Positions 19,259-26,995 of a DNA stretch of 64,000 nt are shown here, one piece after another. The notes below the pieces were generated by a model. The model made no database searches. It had not been told where the DNA came from and saw nothing but the letters and a program-made list of their open reading frames with translations. The DNA lies in the NCBI RefSeq assembly GCF_016862635.1, contig NZ_BONI01000006.1:1-64000 (forward strand), written 5' to 3'. Both the position numbers and the translations under genes were made by a program. Every line of letters starts with the position of its first letter. Position 1 is the first letter of the stretch. Source of the stretch: Catellatospora coxensis (lineage in GTDB: Bacteria > Actinomycetota > Actinomycetes > Mycobacteriales > Micromonosporaceae).

Positions 19259-20893
19259 TCAGCCCCGCTGCTTGGCGAAGCGGTCGTACGCCTTGTTCAC
19301 GAGCTCGATGTAGGCGTCCATGTTCTTGGCCTTGAGCTCGGCGACGTAGGCGTCCCACTCGGACAGGTCGCGCTGGCCGAGGATGAACTTCAGCGTCATC
19401 TGGGCGACGTGGTCCTTCAGCGGCGTCTCCCACAGCGTGGCCTGCTCGGCCTCGGCGTCCTCGTACGGGTGCGGCGGCGGCACCGGCAGGATCTTCCGGG
19501 CGTCCATCGCCTTCTGGTACTCCAGCTCCTCGGCCGAGAACGTCGACTGGAGCAGCTGCGTGGTGCCGCCGTAGGCGAACACGCCGTTGCCGAAGCCGAA
19601 GTCCTTCTGCAGGTGCTTGGTGGCGGTCGGGTTGAGCTTGACGTAGTCGACGTCGGGCGCGAGCGTGAACTTGCCCGAGGCGTCCTTGCTGTAGGTGGTG
19701 CCGGGCACGCCCCACTTGGCGAACTCCTGGCCCGCGTCGGAGTAGTACAGCCAGTCGATGAACTGCATCATCGCGACGAAGTTCTTGCTCTCCCGGGCCT
19801 TCTTGGAGATCATGACGCCGTTCTCCAGCCGGCTGCCCGCCTTGACCTCCCCGGCCGGGCCCGTCGGCTGCGGGATCTTCACCATGGTGGCCTTGGGCTG
19901 GGTCGCGGCCATCGTCGGCCGGTACTTGTTGACCAGCTCCTGCGCGTTGGCGCTGATCACGAACGACTTGCCGGTGGCGAGCTTCTGGATCGCGGTGTCG
20001 TCGTCCTGGGTGAAGCTCTCCGGGTCGAGCAGGCCCTCCTTCACCAGCTTGTTCAAGTAGGTGACCATCTGCTTGTACCCGTCGGTGGCGCCGGTGAACA
20101 CGAACTTCTTCGCGCTGGCGTCCCAGTAGTCGTTGCGGTAGCCCCAGCCGCCGTTGGTGCTGAACGCCTGCGACATGTAGTTGAACAGCGAGCCGCCGGG
20201 CGTGGGCTTGCTCCACCGGTCCGACATCGGGTACTGGTTCGGGTACGCGGCCTTCATCGCCTTGAGCATCGTGTACACCTCGTCCCAGGTCTTGGGCACG
20301 GTGAGGTTGAGCTGGGCGAGGATGTCGGTGCGCACGCCGAGCGAGTAGTCCGTCCAGACGTTCTCGTGCAGGCCGGGCAGCAGGTAGAACTTGCCGTCGA
20401 GCTGGCGCAGCTGGTCGATGTCAGGCTGCAGGTTCCACTTGGCGATCTTGTCCTTGAGGTTGGGCATCAGGTCGAGGTAGTCGCTGACCGGCAGGATCGA
20501 CCCCGACGCCACGAACGGCGTCTCCTGGCCCGGGTAGGTCTTCGGGATGATCAGCGGAGCGTCGCCCGCGCCGATGAGCAGGCTGCGCTTCTGCTCGTAG
20601 TCCGACAGCGGCACCGCGGTCGGCGTCAGCGTGACGCCCGTGCGCGCGGTCAGCTCGGACCAGAACAGCCACTCGTTCTTGAGCGGATAGTTCGGGTGGT
20701 TGTTGTACAGGATCGAGAAGTTCAGCGCCTCGGTGGCCTTGAACTGCGAGTTCACGCCGTAGTCGGCCATCGCGCCGACGCGGTTGCCGGACAGGTCGTC
20801 GGAGGTGGGTTCGTCGCCGGTGCACCCGGCGAGGGACACGGCGAGCAGCGCGGCCGCGAAGGCCGCGACGCGTCTGCGGGAGCGGGTTGCCAT
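19259..20893 (-). CDS. Sugar ABC transporter substrate-binding lipoprotein (LipO/YtcQ-like)
   Basis: 544 residues with a lipoprotein signal: basic MATRSRRR, hydrophobic core and lipobox LAGC (lipidated Cys near residue 24). The mature protein has the family-1 solute-binding pattern (TWDEVYTMLKAMKAAYPNQY, AFSTNGGWGYRNDYWD, FAKWGVPGTTYSKD) of the large oligosaccharide-binding proteins that pair with LplB/YtcP permeases. It probably captures decorated xylo-oligosaccharides. No ATPase gene is present here; such systems commonly borrow a shared MsiK-type ATPase encoded elsewhere. Confidence 0.92.
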   Translation of the reverse strand: MATRSRRRVAAFAAALLAVSLAGCTGDEPTSDDLSGNRVGAMADYGVNSQFKATEALNFSILYNNHPNYPLKNEWLFWSELTARTGVTLTPTAVPLSDYEQKRSLLIGAGDAPLIIPKTYPGQETPFVASGSILPVSDYLDLMPNLKDKIAKWNLQPDIDQLRQLDGKFYLLPGLHENVWTDYSLGVRTDILAQLNLTVPKTWDEVYTMLKAMKAAYPNQYPMSDRWSKPTPGGSLFNYMSQAFSTNGGWGYRNDYWDASAKKFVFTGATDGYKQMVTYLNKLVKEGLLDPESFTQDDDTAIQKLATGKSFVISANAQELVNKYRPTMAATQPKATMVKIPQPTGPAGEVKAGSRLENGVMISKKARESKNFVAMMQFIDWLYYSDAGQEFAKWGVPGTTYSKDASGKFTLAPDVDYVKLNPTATKHLQKDFGFGNGVFAYGGTTQLLQSTFSAEELEYQKAMDARKILPVPPPHPYEDAEAEQATLWETPLKDHVAQMTLKFILGQRDLSEWDAYVAELKAKNMDAYIELVNKAYDRFAKQRG

Positions 20894-20942
20894 CAGAAAG
20901 CGCCTTTCCGGTTGGAAGTGGAAGGTTCGACTTGCGACCGGT

Positions 20943-21827
20943 TCACCCCTTGACCGCCCCGAGCATCACGCCGGACACGAAATACCTCTGGACGAAGGGG
21001 TAGACCAGCAGGATCGGCACGACGGTGAGCACGATCGTCACGGCCTGGATGTTGGCCGCCGTTTGCAGATCGGCGTCGGCGGCGCCGACGGAACCCGCGC
21101 CGGTCGCCCCGGCGATGAGGTTGCGCAGGTAGACGGTGACCGGGAACAGGTCCGACTGGTCCATGTAGAGGAAGGCCGAGAACCACGAGTTCCAGAACGC
21201 CACCGCGTAGAACAGCACCATCGTCGCGATCATGGCCTTGGACAGCGGCAGCACGATGCGCCACAGGATGCGGTAGGTGTCCAGGCCGTCGACGGCGGCG
21301 GCCTCCTCCAGCTCGGTCGGCATACTCTCGAAGAACGCCTTCATGACCAGCAGGTTGAACACGCTGATGGCGTTCGGCAGCGCGATCGCCCACACCGAGT
21401 TCTTCAGCCCGAGGCTGGTGACCAGGATGTAGTTCGGGATCAGGCCGCCGGAGAAGAACATGGTGAACACCGCGATGCCGACCAGCGCCGAGCGCCCGCG
21501 CAGTTGCTTCTTGGACAGCACGTACGCGTAGCAGGTGGTCAGGGTGATCGCGACGGCGGTCGCCACGACCGTGTAGAAGACGGTGTTGCGGTAGTTGGCC
21601 CAGAACATCTCGTCGGCCATGACCAGCTTGTACGTGTGCAGGTTGAACCCGCGCGGCACCAGGCTGACCTGCCCGGCCCGGATGTACGCCTCCTGGCTGA
21701 GCGAGCGGGCCACCACGTTGACGAACGGGTACAGCGTCACGATCACCACGAGGGTCAGCACGACCGCGTTGACGGCCTGGAACACCCGGTAGCCGCGGGT
21801 GACCTGCATACGGCGGCGTCTGGTCAC
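20943..21827 (-). CDS. Sugar ABC transporter permease (YtcP-like)
   Basis: 294 residues from GTG 21827, overlapping the stop of the upstream permease (GTGA). Six membrane helices are expected; the EAAAVDGLDTYRILWRIVLPLS segment is the EAA loop that docks the ATPase. The ending (YFVSGVMLGAVKG) is typical of the LplC/YtcP group. It forms the heterodimeric pore with the next gene. Confidence 0.92.
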   Translation of the reverse strand: MTRRRRMQVTRGYRVFQAVNAVVLTLVVIVTLYPFVNVVARSLSQEAYIRAGQVSLVPRGFNLHTYKLVMADEMFWANYRNTVFYTVVATAVAITLTTCYAYVLSKKQLRGRSALVGIAVFTMFFSGGLIPNYILVTSLGLKNSVWAIALPNAISVFNLLVMKAFFESMPTELEEAAAVDGLDTYRILWRIVLPLSKAMIATMVLFYAVAFWNSWFSAFLYMDQSDLFPVTVYLRNLIAGATGAGSVGAADADLQTAANIQAVTIVLTVVPILLVYPFVQRYFVSGVMLGAVKG

Positions 21828-22816
21828 CACAGGCTCGTCCCCACCGCGCGGCGGGCGATCAGGTTGGCCGCCAGCACCAGCGTCAGGCCGATGACGGCCT
21901 CGAACAGGCCGATCGCGGCGGCGTAGCTGAAGCTGTTGGACAGCACGCCCATCCGGAACAGGTACGTGGAGATCACGTCGCCGGTGGGGTAGGTCAGCGG
22001 GTTGTACAGCAGCAGGATCTTCTCGAAGCCGACCGCCATGAACGTGCCGATGTTCAGGATCAGCAGCGTGATCATCGTCGGGCGGATGCCGGGCAGGGTG
22101 ACGTGCCAGGTCTGCCGCCACCGGCCGGCCCCGTCGATGCGGGCCGCCTCGTACAGGTCGGAGTCGATCGTGGTCAGCGCGGCCAGGTAGAGGATGGTGC
22201 CCCAGCCGACGGTCTGCCACGCCTCCGAGGACACGTAGATGGTCCGGAACCACTCGGGCTGCTGCAGGAACGGGATCGGGTCGCCGCCGAACGCCCGTAC
22301 CACCTGGTTGACCGTGCCGTCGACGGACAGCAGCTGCATCACCATCGCCGCGACGATCACGACCGACAGGAAGTGCGGCAGGTAGGACACCGACTGCACG
22401 AAACGCTTGAGCCGGCGGCTGGTCAGCTCGTTGAACAGCAGCGCCAGCACGATCGGCAGCGGGAAGCAGACGACCAGGCTCAGCACGCCGAGGATCAGGG
22501 TGTTGGTGAAGACGTTCCAGAACGTCGGGTCGTTGAGGAACATCTCGACGTAGCGCAGGCCGACCCAGTACTCCCCGAGCGGGTTGCCGCCGGGCTGGAA
22601 CTTACGGAACGCGATGACGTTACCGATCATCGGCAGGTAGCGGAACACCGCGAAGAACAGCAGCGGCAGCACCGCCAGCGAGTACAGCTGCCAGTCCCGG
22701 CGCAGCGCCCGCCGCCAGGTCAGCCGCCGGGGACGCAGCGGCGGCGCGGGAATGGGAGGCGGTTTGCCCACCTCCGGTGTGGACCGCGGCGGGTCCAGCG
22801 TCCCGGGCACGCTCAT
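21824..22816 (-). CDS. Sugar ABC transporter permease (LplB-like)
   Basis: 330 residues from ATG 22816, placed by GGGAGGTCCTCCG upstream; an in-frame start at 22837 would lie ahead of this site. After a proline-rich cytoplasmic leader (residues 1-45) come about six membrane helices and the EAA loop YEAARIDGAGRWRQTWHVTLPG. It is the first gene of the minus-strand importer/glycosidase operon and lies directly downstream of the CCGAAAGTTTCGG operator. Confidence 0.92.
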   Translation of the reverse strand: MSVPGTLDPPRSTPEVGKPPPIPAPPLRPRRLTWRRALRRDWQLYSLAVLPLLFFAVFRYLPMIGNVIAFRKFQPGGNPLGEYWVGLRYVEMFLNDPTFWNVFTNTLILGVLSLVVCFPLPIVLALLFNELTSRRLKRFVQSVSYLPHFLSVVIVAAMVMQLLSVDGTVNQVVRAFGGDPIPFLQQPEWFRTIYVSSEAWQTVGWGTILYLAALTTIDSDLYEAARIDGAGRWRQTWHVTLPGIRPTMITLLILNIGTFMAVGFEKILLLYNPLTYPTGDVISTYLFRMGVLSNSFSYAAAIGLFEAVIGLTLVLAANLIARRAVGTSLW

Positions 22817-22904
22817 CGGAGGACCTCCCCTGTTCAAACCGAAGCGATGGCGTACGGCACGCCGCCGTCCATGGCGGACGGCGAGAACCGGACTTCGAGT
22901 TTCA

Positions 22905-22917
22905 CCGAAAGTTTCGG
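22905..22917. promoter_or_regulatory. Palindromic operator CCGAAAGTTTCGG
   Basis: A perfect 13-bp palindrome next to the presumed importer promoter. It fits the CGAAA-N-TTTCG class reported for LacI-type repressors of xylan genes in streptomycetes. The likely ligand is the LacI protein encoded at 23130. Confidence 0.7.
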
Positions 22918-22990
22918 AAATATTGCGTTACCTGTGCCGGGCAACTTAAGCGCCCCACCCGGACGTGTCAAGGGCTGCTGAAGTGCTGAC

Positions 22991-23002
22991 GCAAACGGTT
23001 GC
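22991..23002. promoter_or_regulatory. LacI/PurR-type operator GCAAACGGTTGC
   Basis: The near-perfect palindrome, with central CG and CAA/TTG arms, matches the general LacI-family operator shape and lies midway in the divergent region. Confidence 0.55.
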
Positions 23003-23096
23003 AGTGCGTGACCATCCGGAGAGGACCATCAATCCCGGCGAGCCGCTCCACCGAACACTCTGGCCGAAAGTGCCGATCGTGGTGGTAGAGTCCGCT

Positions 23097-23109
23097 CCGA
23101 AACTTCCGA
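23097..23109. promoter_or_regulatory. Degenerate operator copy before the LacI gene
   Basis: CCGAAACTTCCGA matches the upstream CCGAAAGTTTCGG at 10 of 13 positions and lies about 20 bp before the LacI start. A weaker half-match, CCGAAAGTGCCGA, is at 23064-23076. Together they suggest autoregulation. Confidence 0.45.
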
Positions 23110-23129
23110 GGCAAACGGCGAGGCGACAC

Positions 23130-24215
23130 ATGACGAAGGCCCGTCCGAGCACCGGCTCCGGCACGGTGACCATCGCGACCATCGCCGACGAGGTCGGCGT
23201 CTCCACCGCCACCGTCTCCAAGGTCCTCAACGGCCGCCTCGACGTCTCCGCCCTGACCAGGGCCCGCGTCGAAGCCAGCCTCGAACGCCACCGCTACCGC
23301 CGCCGCGCCCGCCGCCAGCCCACCGGCGCGGGCCAGATCGACCTCGTCTTCCACGAGTACGACTCCGCCTGGGCCATGGAGATCATCCGCGGCATCGAGA
23401 CCGTCACCGTGCCCGCGCGCATCGACGTCGTGCTGTCCCAACTCGACGGCCGGCACCGCCCACCCCAGGAATGGCTCGACGCCGTCGTGGCCCGCCGCCC
23501 GCGCGGCGTGCTGCTCGTCCAGTGCCACCTCACCGAAGCCCAGCGCCGCCAACTGCAACGCCGCGCCATTCCGTTCGTCGTCATCGACACCGACAGCGCC
23601 ACCTCCGCCTCGGTGCCCACCGTCGGCGCGAACAACTGGAGCGGCGGCCTGCTCGCCACCCGCCACCTGCTCGAACTCGGCCACCGCCGGATCGCCGTCA
23701 TCTCCGGCCCGCAGGACGTGCTGTGCAGCCGCGCCCGCACCGCCGGATTCCGCGCCGCCCACGAGGAAGCCGGCATCCCCGTCGACCCCGACCTCGTCCG
23801 GCACGGCACCTTCTACGTCACCACCGGCCATGAGCACGCCCTGGACCTGCTCAACCGGCCCGACCGGCCCACCGCGATCTTCGCCGGCTCCGACATGCAG
23901 GCCATGGGCGTGCTCCGCGCCGCCCGCCGGCTAGGCCTGCACGTGCCCGACGACCTGTCCGTCATCGGCTACGACGACCTGCCCGTCGCCGCCTGGACCG
24001 ACCCGGCCCTCACCACCATCCGCCAGCCGCTGCGCGACATGGCCGGCGCGGCCGCCCAGATGCTGCTCGACCTCGCCGACAAGACCGGCCCCGCGACCAG
24101 CCGCATCGACCTGGTCACCGAACTCATCGTCCGCGAGACGACCGCCCCACCCGCGCACCTGCGCCCGACTCCCGGCGCGGACCCCGAGCCACCGTCGCGC
24201 CCGACCCCTCGGTGA
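23130..24215 (+). CDS. LacI-family transcriptional regulator
   Basis: 361 residues from ATG 23130 behind GCGAGGCGACAC. The N-terminal HTH reads VTIATIADEVGVSTATVSKV, then LNGRLDVSALTRARVEASLE; the hinge region (RYRRRARRQPTGAG) is followed by a periplasmic-binding-like effector domain (VVIDTDSATSASVPTVGANN, TAIFAGSDMQAMGVLRAARR). It is divergent from the importer operon and co-directional with the CE7 esterase 6 bp downstream. It is the probable repressor of the xylo-oligosaccharide genes, released by an oligomer. Confidence 0.93.
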   Translation: MTKARPSTGSGTVTIATIADEVGVSTATVSKVLNGRLDVSALTRARVEASLERHRYRRRARRQPTGAGQIDLVFHEYDSAWAMEIIRGIETVTVPARIDVVLSQLDGRHRPPQEWLDAVVARRPRGVLLVQCHLTEAQRRQLQRRAIPFVVIDTDSATSASVPTVGANNWSGGLLATRHLLELGHRRIAVISGPQDVLCSRARTAGFRAAHEEAGIPVDPDLVRHGTFYVTTGHEHALDLLNRPDRPTAIFAGSDMQAMGVLRAARRLGLHVPDDLSVIGYDDLPVAAWTDPALTTIRQPLRDMAGAAAQMLLDLADKTGPATSRIDLVTELIVRETTAPPAHLRPTPGADPEPPSRPTPR

Positions 24216-24221
24216 GGAAAC

Positions 24222-25229
24222 ATGCCCCTGTTCGACCTGCCGCTCGACCGGCTCCGCGACTACACCCCCGACGTCGCCGAACCCGCCGACTTCGACGAGT
24301 TCTGGTCCGCCACGCTGAAGGACGCCGCCGCCCACCCCCTGCGCGGTGACGTCAGCCCGGTGCGGACCGGCCTGCCCCTGCTCGACACCTGGGACGTCAC
24401 CTTCGGCGGGTTCGGCGGCGACCCCGTACGCGCCTGGTACACCCGGCCCGCCGGGGTCGACACCCCACTGCCCGCGGTCGTCGAGTACGTCGGCTACGGC
24501 CGCGGCCGCGGCCTGCCCCACGAGCGCCTGACCTGGCCCGCCGCCGGGTACGCACATCTGCTGATGGACGCCCGCGGGCAGGGCGGCCAGTACGGCAGCG
24601 GCGGCGACACCCCCGACCCGCACGGTGGCGCGCTCGGCGGCCCCTGGCCGGCGACCCGCGGCATCCTGGACCCGCACGACTACTACTACCGACGGCTGAT
24701 CACCGACGCCGTCCGGGCCGTCGACGCGGCCCGCGCGCTGCCCGGCGTCGACGGCCGGGTCGTCGCGACCGGCAACAGCCAGGGCGGCGGCCTGGCGCTG
24801 GCCGTCGCGGGACTCGTACCCGACCTCGCGGCGCTGGTCACGACCGCACCGCTGCTGTGCGACGTGCAGCGCGCCATCGAGATCACCGACGCGCCGCCGT
24901 ACGGCGAGATCGTGAACTTCCTGGCCGTACACCGGGAAGCCGAGGTCGCCGTCCGGCGCACGCTGTCCTACGTCGACGGGGTGGCATTCGCCCGCCGCGC
25001 CGTCGCGCCCGCGCACTTCGGCACCGGGCTGCGCGACAACGTCTGCCCGCCCCGCGGCGTGTTCGCCGCCCACAACCACTACGGCGCCGCCAACGGCCGC
25101 CCGGAGCGCCCCGAACGGGAGATCCACGCCTACCCGTTCAACCACCACGAAGGCGGCGAGGCCTACCAGGTGCAGCGCCAGCTGACCTGGCTCTCCTCGG
25201 TGCTGCGCCCGGAGACCGCCGGCGCCTGA
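24222..25229 (+). CDS. axe: CE7 acetyl-xylan esterase / cephalosporin-C deacetylase
   Basis: 335 residues; GGTGAGGAAAC supports ATG 24222. CE7 signatures: RGQGG near residues 118-122 (oxyanion region), nucleophile Ser186 in GNSQGG, Asp272 in GLRDNVCPP and His309 in FNHHEGG. There is no signal peptide. These cytoplasmic esterases deacetylate imported acetylated xylo-oligosaccharides. Co-transcription with the LacI gene is implied by the 6-bp gap. Confidence 0.93.
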   Translation: MPLFDLPLDRLRDYTPDVAEPADFDEFWSATLKDAAAHPLRGDVSPVRTGLPLLDTWDVTFGGFGGDPVRAWYTRPAGVDTPLPAVVEYVGYGRGRGLPHERLTWPAAGYAHLLMDARGQGGQYGSGGDTPDPHGGALGGPWPATRGILDPHDYYYRRLITDAVRAVDAARALPGVDGRVVATGNSQGGGLALAVAGLVPDLAALVTTAPLLCDVQRAIEITDAPPYGEIVNFLAVHREAEVAVRRTLSYVDGVAFARRAVAPAHFGTGLRDNVCPPRGVFAAHNHYGAANGRPERPEREIHAYPFNHHEGGEAYQVQRQLTWLSSVLRPETAGA

Positions 25230-25240
25230 GCGCCGGCGGT
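25215..25240 (+). terminator. Terminator hairpin after the esterase gene
   Basis: ACCGCCGGCGC-CTGA-GCGCCGGCGGT is a perfect 11-bp stem whose loop contains the esterase stop codon. It lies between convergent genes and may serve both. Confidence 0.65.
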
Positions 25241-25263
25241 CGGGGTCTTGGACAGGGCGGGGA

Positions 25264-25845
25264 TCAGGCCGCGACCATGCCGAGCATCTGCTTGATCTGC
25301 TCGGTGCGGGACAGGGTGATGCGGTTGGCTAGGTCTTTGACCTGGGGGTTGGCACCGCCGTCGGTCTCCATGCGGGCCATCTCGACGGCATTGTGCTGGT
25401 GGCCGATCAGCAGATTCAGGAACGTCGTCTGGAACTGGCTGCCGGTGGCCTTGCGCAGCGCCGCCATCTCGTCCGCGCCGGTGATCGGCAGGCCGCCGTG
25501 CGAGGCGTGCGCGTTCGGGTGGTGGTCGGCGGTGGTCGTCTCGCCCCAGCCGGTCAGCCAGCCCTGCATGACCTCCAGCTCGGTGGTCTGGGTGACCTCG
25601 ATCGCGCCCGCGAGCATCGCCACCTGCTCGCTGGTCCCGCGCGTACGGGCCAGCTTGACCATCTCCAGGCCCTGCTGGTGGTGGGTGACCATCATCTGCA
25701 GGAACATCACGTCGGTCGCGTTGAACGTGGCATCAGCCTTCGGCGCGGTCGGCACCTGGTAGGTCGTCTGCTCGGGAGCGGCGGTGCCGCAGGCGGCGAG
25801 CAGGGTGAGCGCTGCGGCGGCCAGCGCGACGCGGAACTCTCTCAT
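25264..25845 (-). CDS. DUF305 lipoprotein
   Basis: 193 residues. The signal ends in lipobox LLAACG (Cys at about residue 19). The DUF305 core has two His-rich motifs: FLQMMVTHHQQGLEMVKLAR and LLIGHQHNAVEMARME. DUF305 proteins are ferritin-like helical bundles, often linked to copper; the His/Met spacing here agrees. The protein probably sits on the outer face of the membrane. No partner copper gene is adjacent. Confidence 0.9.
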   Translation of the reverse strand: MREFRVALAAAALTLLAACGTAAPEQTTYQVPTAPKADATFNATDVMFLQMMVTHHQQGLEMVKLARTRGTSEQVAMLAGAIEVTQTTELEVMQGWLTGWGETTTADHHPNAHASHGGLPITGADEMAALRKATGSQFQTTFLNLLIGHQHNAVEMARMETDGGANPQVKDLANRITLSRTEQIKQMLGMVAA

Positions 25846-25949
25846 CGTCGGGGTCCTGTTCGGAGACGGCGTGACCGCCGGGGCGGGGGTGCGGGGAGGC
25901 GGAGTGGTGCCCGGCGGGCCGCACGGGGGGACGGCCCGCCGGAGGCTCG

Positions 25950-26750
25950 TCAGATCGGCAGCCAGAGCGCCAGCGTGTAGTACGAGGGCTCCCACGTGAC
26001 GATCGAGGTGTGCGACTGCCGGCAGCGGTACCGCACGCCCTGGTAGGTGACCTCGTCACCGGTCCGGTAGGTGGTGCCCGGGGCCCACTGCGCGCCGCCG
26101 GGCACGGTGCCCGTCGGGCGGGGCGTCGGCGAGACCGCGGGGCTCGACGGCCGCACCGTCGGCCGGGTGCTCGGGCGGGCGGTCGGCGACGCGCTGGGCC
26201 GGGCCGTCGGCGACGGGGCGGCGGTCGGCGACGGGCCGCCTCCGCCGACCTGCAGGTCGATGCAGTTGTAGAAGGCCATCGGGGTGTCGCCGATGTTCCA
26301 GATCGCCAGCAGCTTCTGCCGGCCGCTGAACCCGGCCAGGCTCACCTGATGCGACACGGTCGCGTTGGGCTGGCGTCCGCCGTCCTCGAAGAACGCGATC
26401 CGCCGGCTGCCGATGTAGTACTCCCAGCTGCTGGTGGAGTGCCGGGCGGTGAGCACCCAGTTGAACGTCACCGAGGAGCCGACCGAGGTTGCGGGCCAGT
26501 TGCGGCTGTCGTCGTTCAGCACGGCGAACTGCGCCAGCCCGCCGTGGCAGTTGCGCTGCCCCTTCGGGCCCTCGACGCTCTGCGGCTCGTACTGGATCGG
26601 CCCGCAGTCGCCGACCCGGCCCGACGCGCACAGCGCCTGGCGGCTCGGCGGCGACGAGACGTACCCGTGAGCGGACGCGGGCGAGGCGATCGCCAGTGAC
26701 GCGGTCACGAGACCCAGCGCCATCAGCGGGTAGGCGACCAGTCTTCGCAT
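25950..26750 (-). CDS. Secreted AA10 lytic polysaccharide monooxygenase with C-terminal CBM5/12
   Basis: 266 residues from ATG 26750, behind GGAGTTCACCCC. The signal peptide ends SPASA, leaving His28 as the mature N terminus (HGYVSSPPSRQALC), which forms the copper histidine brace with the later His in TARHSTSSW. The catalytic domain runs to about residue 175. A Pro/Ser/Thr linker follows, then a chitin-binding CBM5/12 module (AQWAPGTTYRTGDEVTYQG and VTWEPSYYTLALW). It oxidatively cleaves crystalline chitin or cellulose; the CBM type favours chitin. Confidence 0.95.
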   Translation of the reverse strand: MRRLVAYPLMALGLVTASLAIASPASAHGYVSSPPSRQALCASGRVGDCGPIQYEPQSVEGPKGQRNCHGGLAQFAVLNDDSRNWPATSVGSSVTFNWVLTARHSTSSWEYYIGSRRIAFFEDGGRQPNATVSHQVSLAGFSGRQKLLAIWNIGDTPMAFYNCIDLQVGGGGPSPTAAPSPTARPSASPTARPSTRPTVRPSSPAVSPTPRPTGTVPGGAQWAPGTTYRTGDEVTYQGVRYRCRQSHTSIVTWEPSYYTLALWLPI

Positions 26751-26867
26751 GGGGTGAACTCCGTTCCTGCCGGGGGCACACGCGGCCGGCAACCCGGCTC
26801 GCGGGGCGGCGGCGTGCGGCGGTGACCGCGGTGCACGGCCGATGCGGCAAACGCTACGGAGGACTCC

Positions 26868-26895
26868 CTTGTGGAGACCTTAAACAGCCCACAAG
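26868..26895. promoter_or_regulatory. Inverted repeat upstream of the LPMO gene
   Basis: CTTGTGG and CCACAAG are separated by 14 bp within the 245-bp gap between the divergent LPMO and kinase genes. The region is AT-rich for this window and is a plausible operator or promoter. No regulator can be named. Confidence 0.4.
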
Positions 26896-26995
26896 ATCCG
26901 CATAAACCTCGGCGGCCCGGGTCGGCTACCCGACTCGGGCGGGTGACGTCGGCCGGAATCGGTTTGCGGGCCGCCGGATCGGGTAGGGCCACACG

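Larger units (their letters stand above)
22817..23129. promoter_or_regulatory. Divergent promoter region of importer operon and LacI gene
   Basis: This 313-bp gap contains no gene but several symmetric sites, listed separately. Toward the importer, a possible minus-strand promoter has TTGCCC (complement of 22939-22944) and an AT-rich stretch around 22917-22924, overlapping the operator. The AT-rich core contrasts with the surrounding coding DNA. Confidence 0.6.

Noticed and set aside
17765-20953. 1062-codon plus-strand frame opposite GH39 and the binding protein
   Set aside because: Antisense shadow of strongly recognised genes, without motifs.
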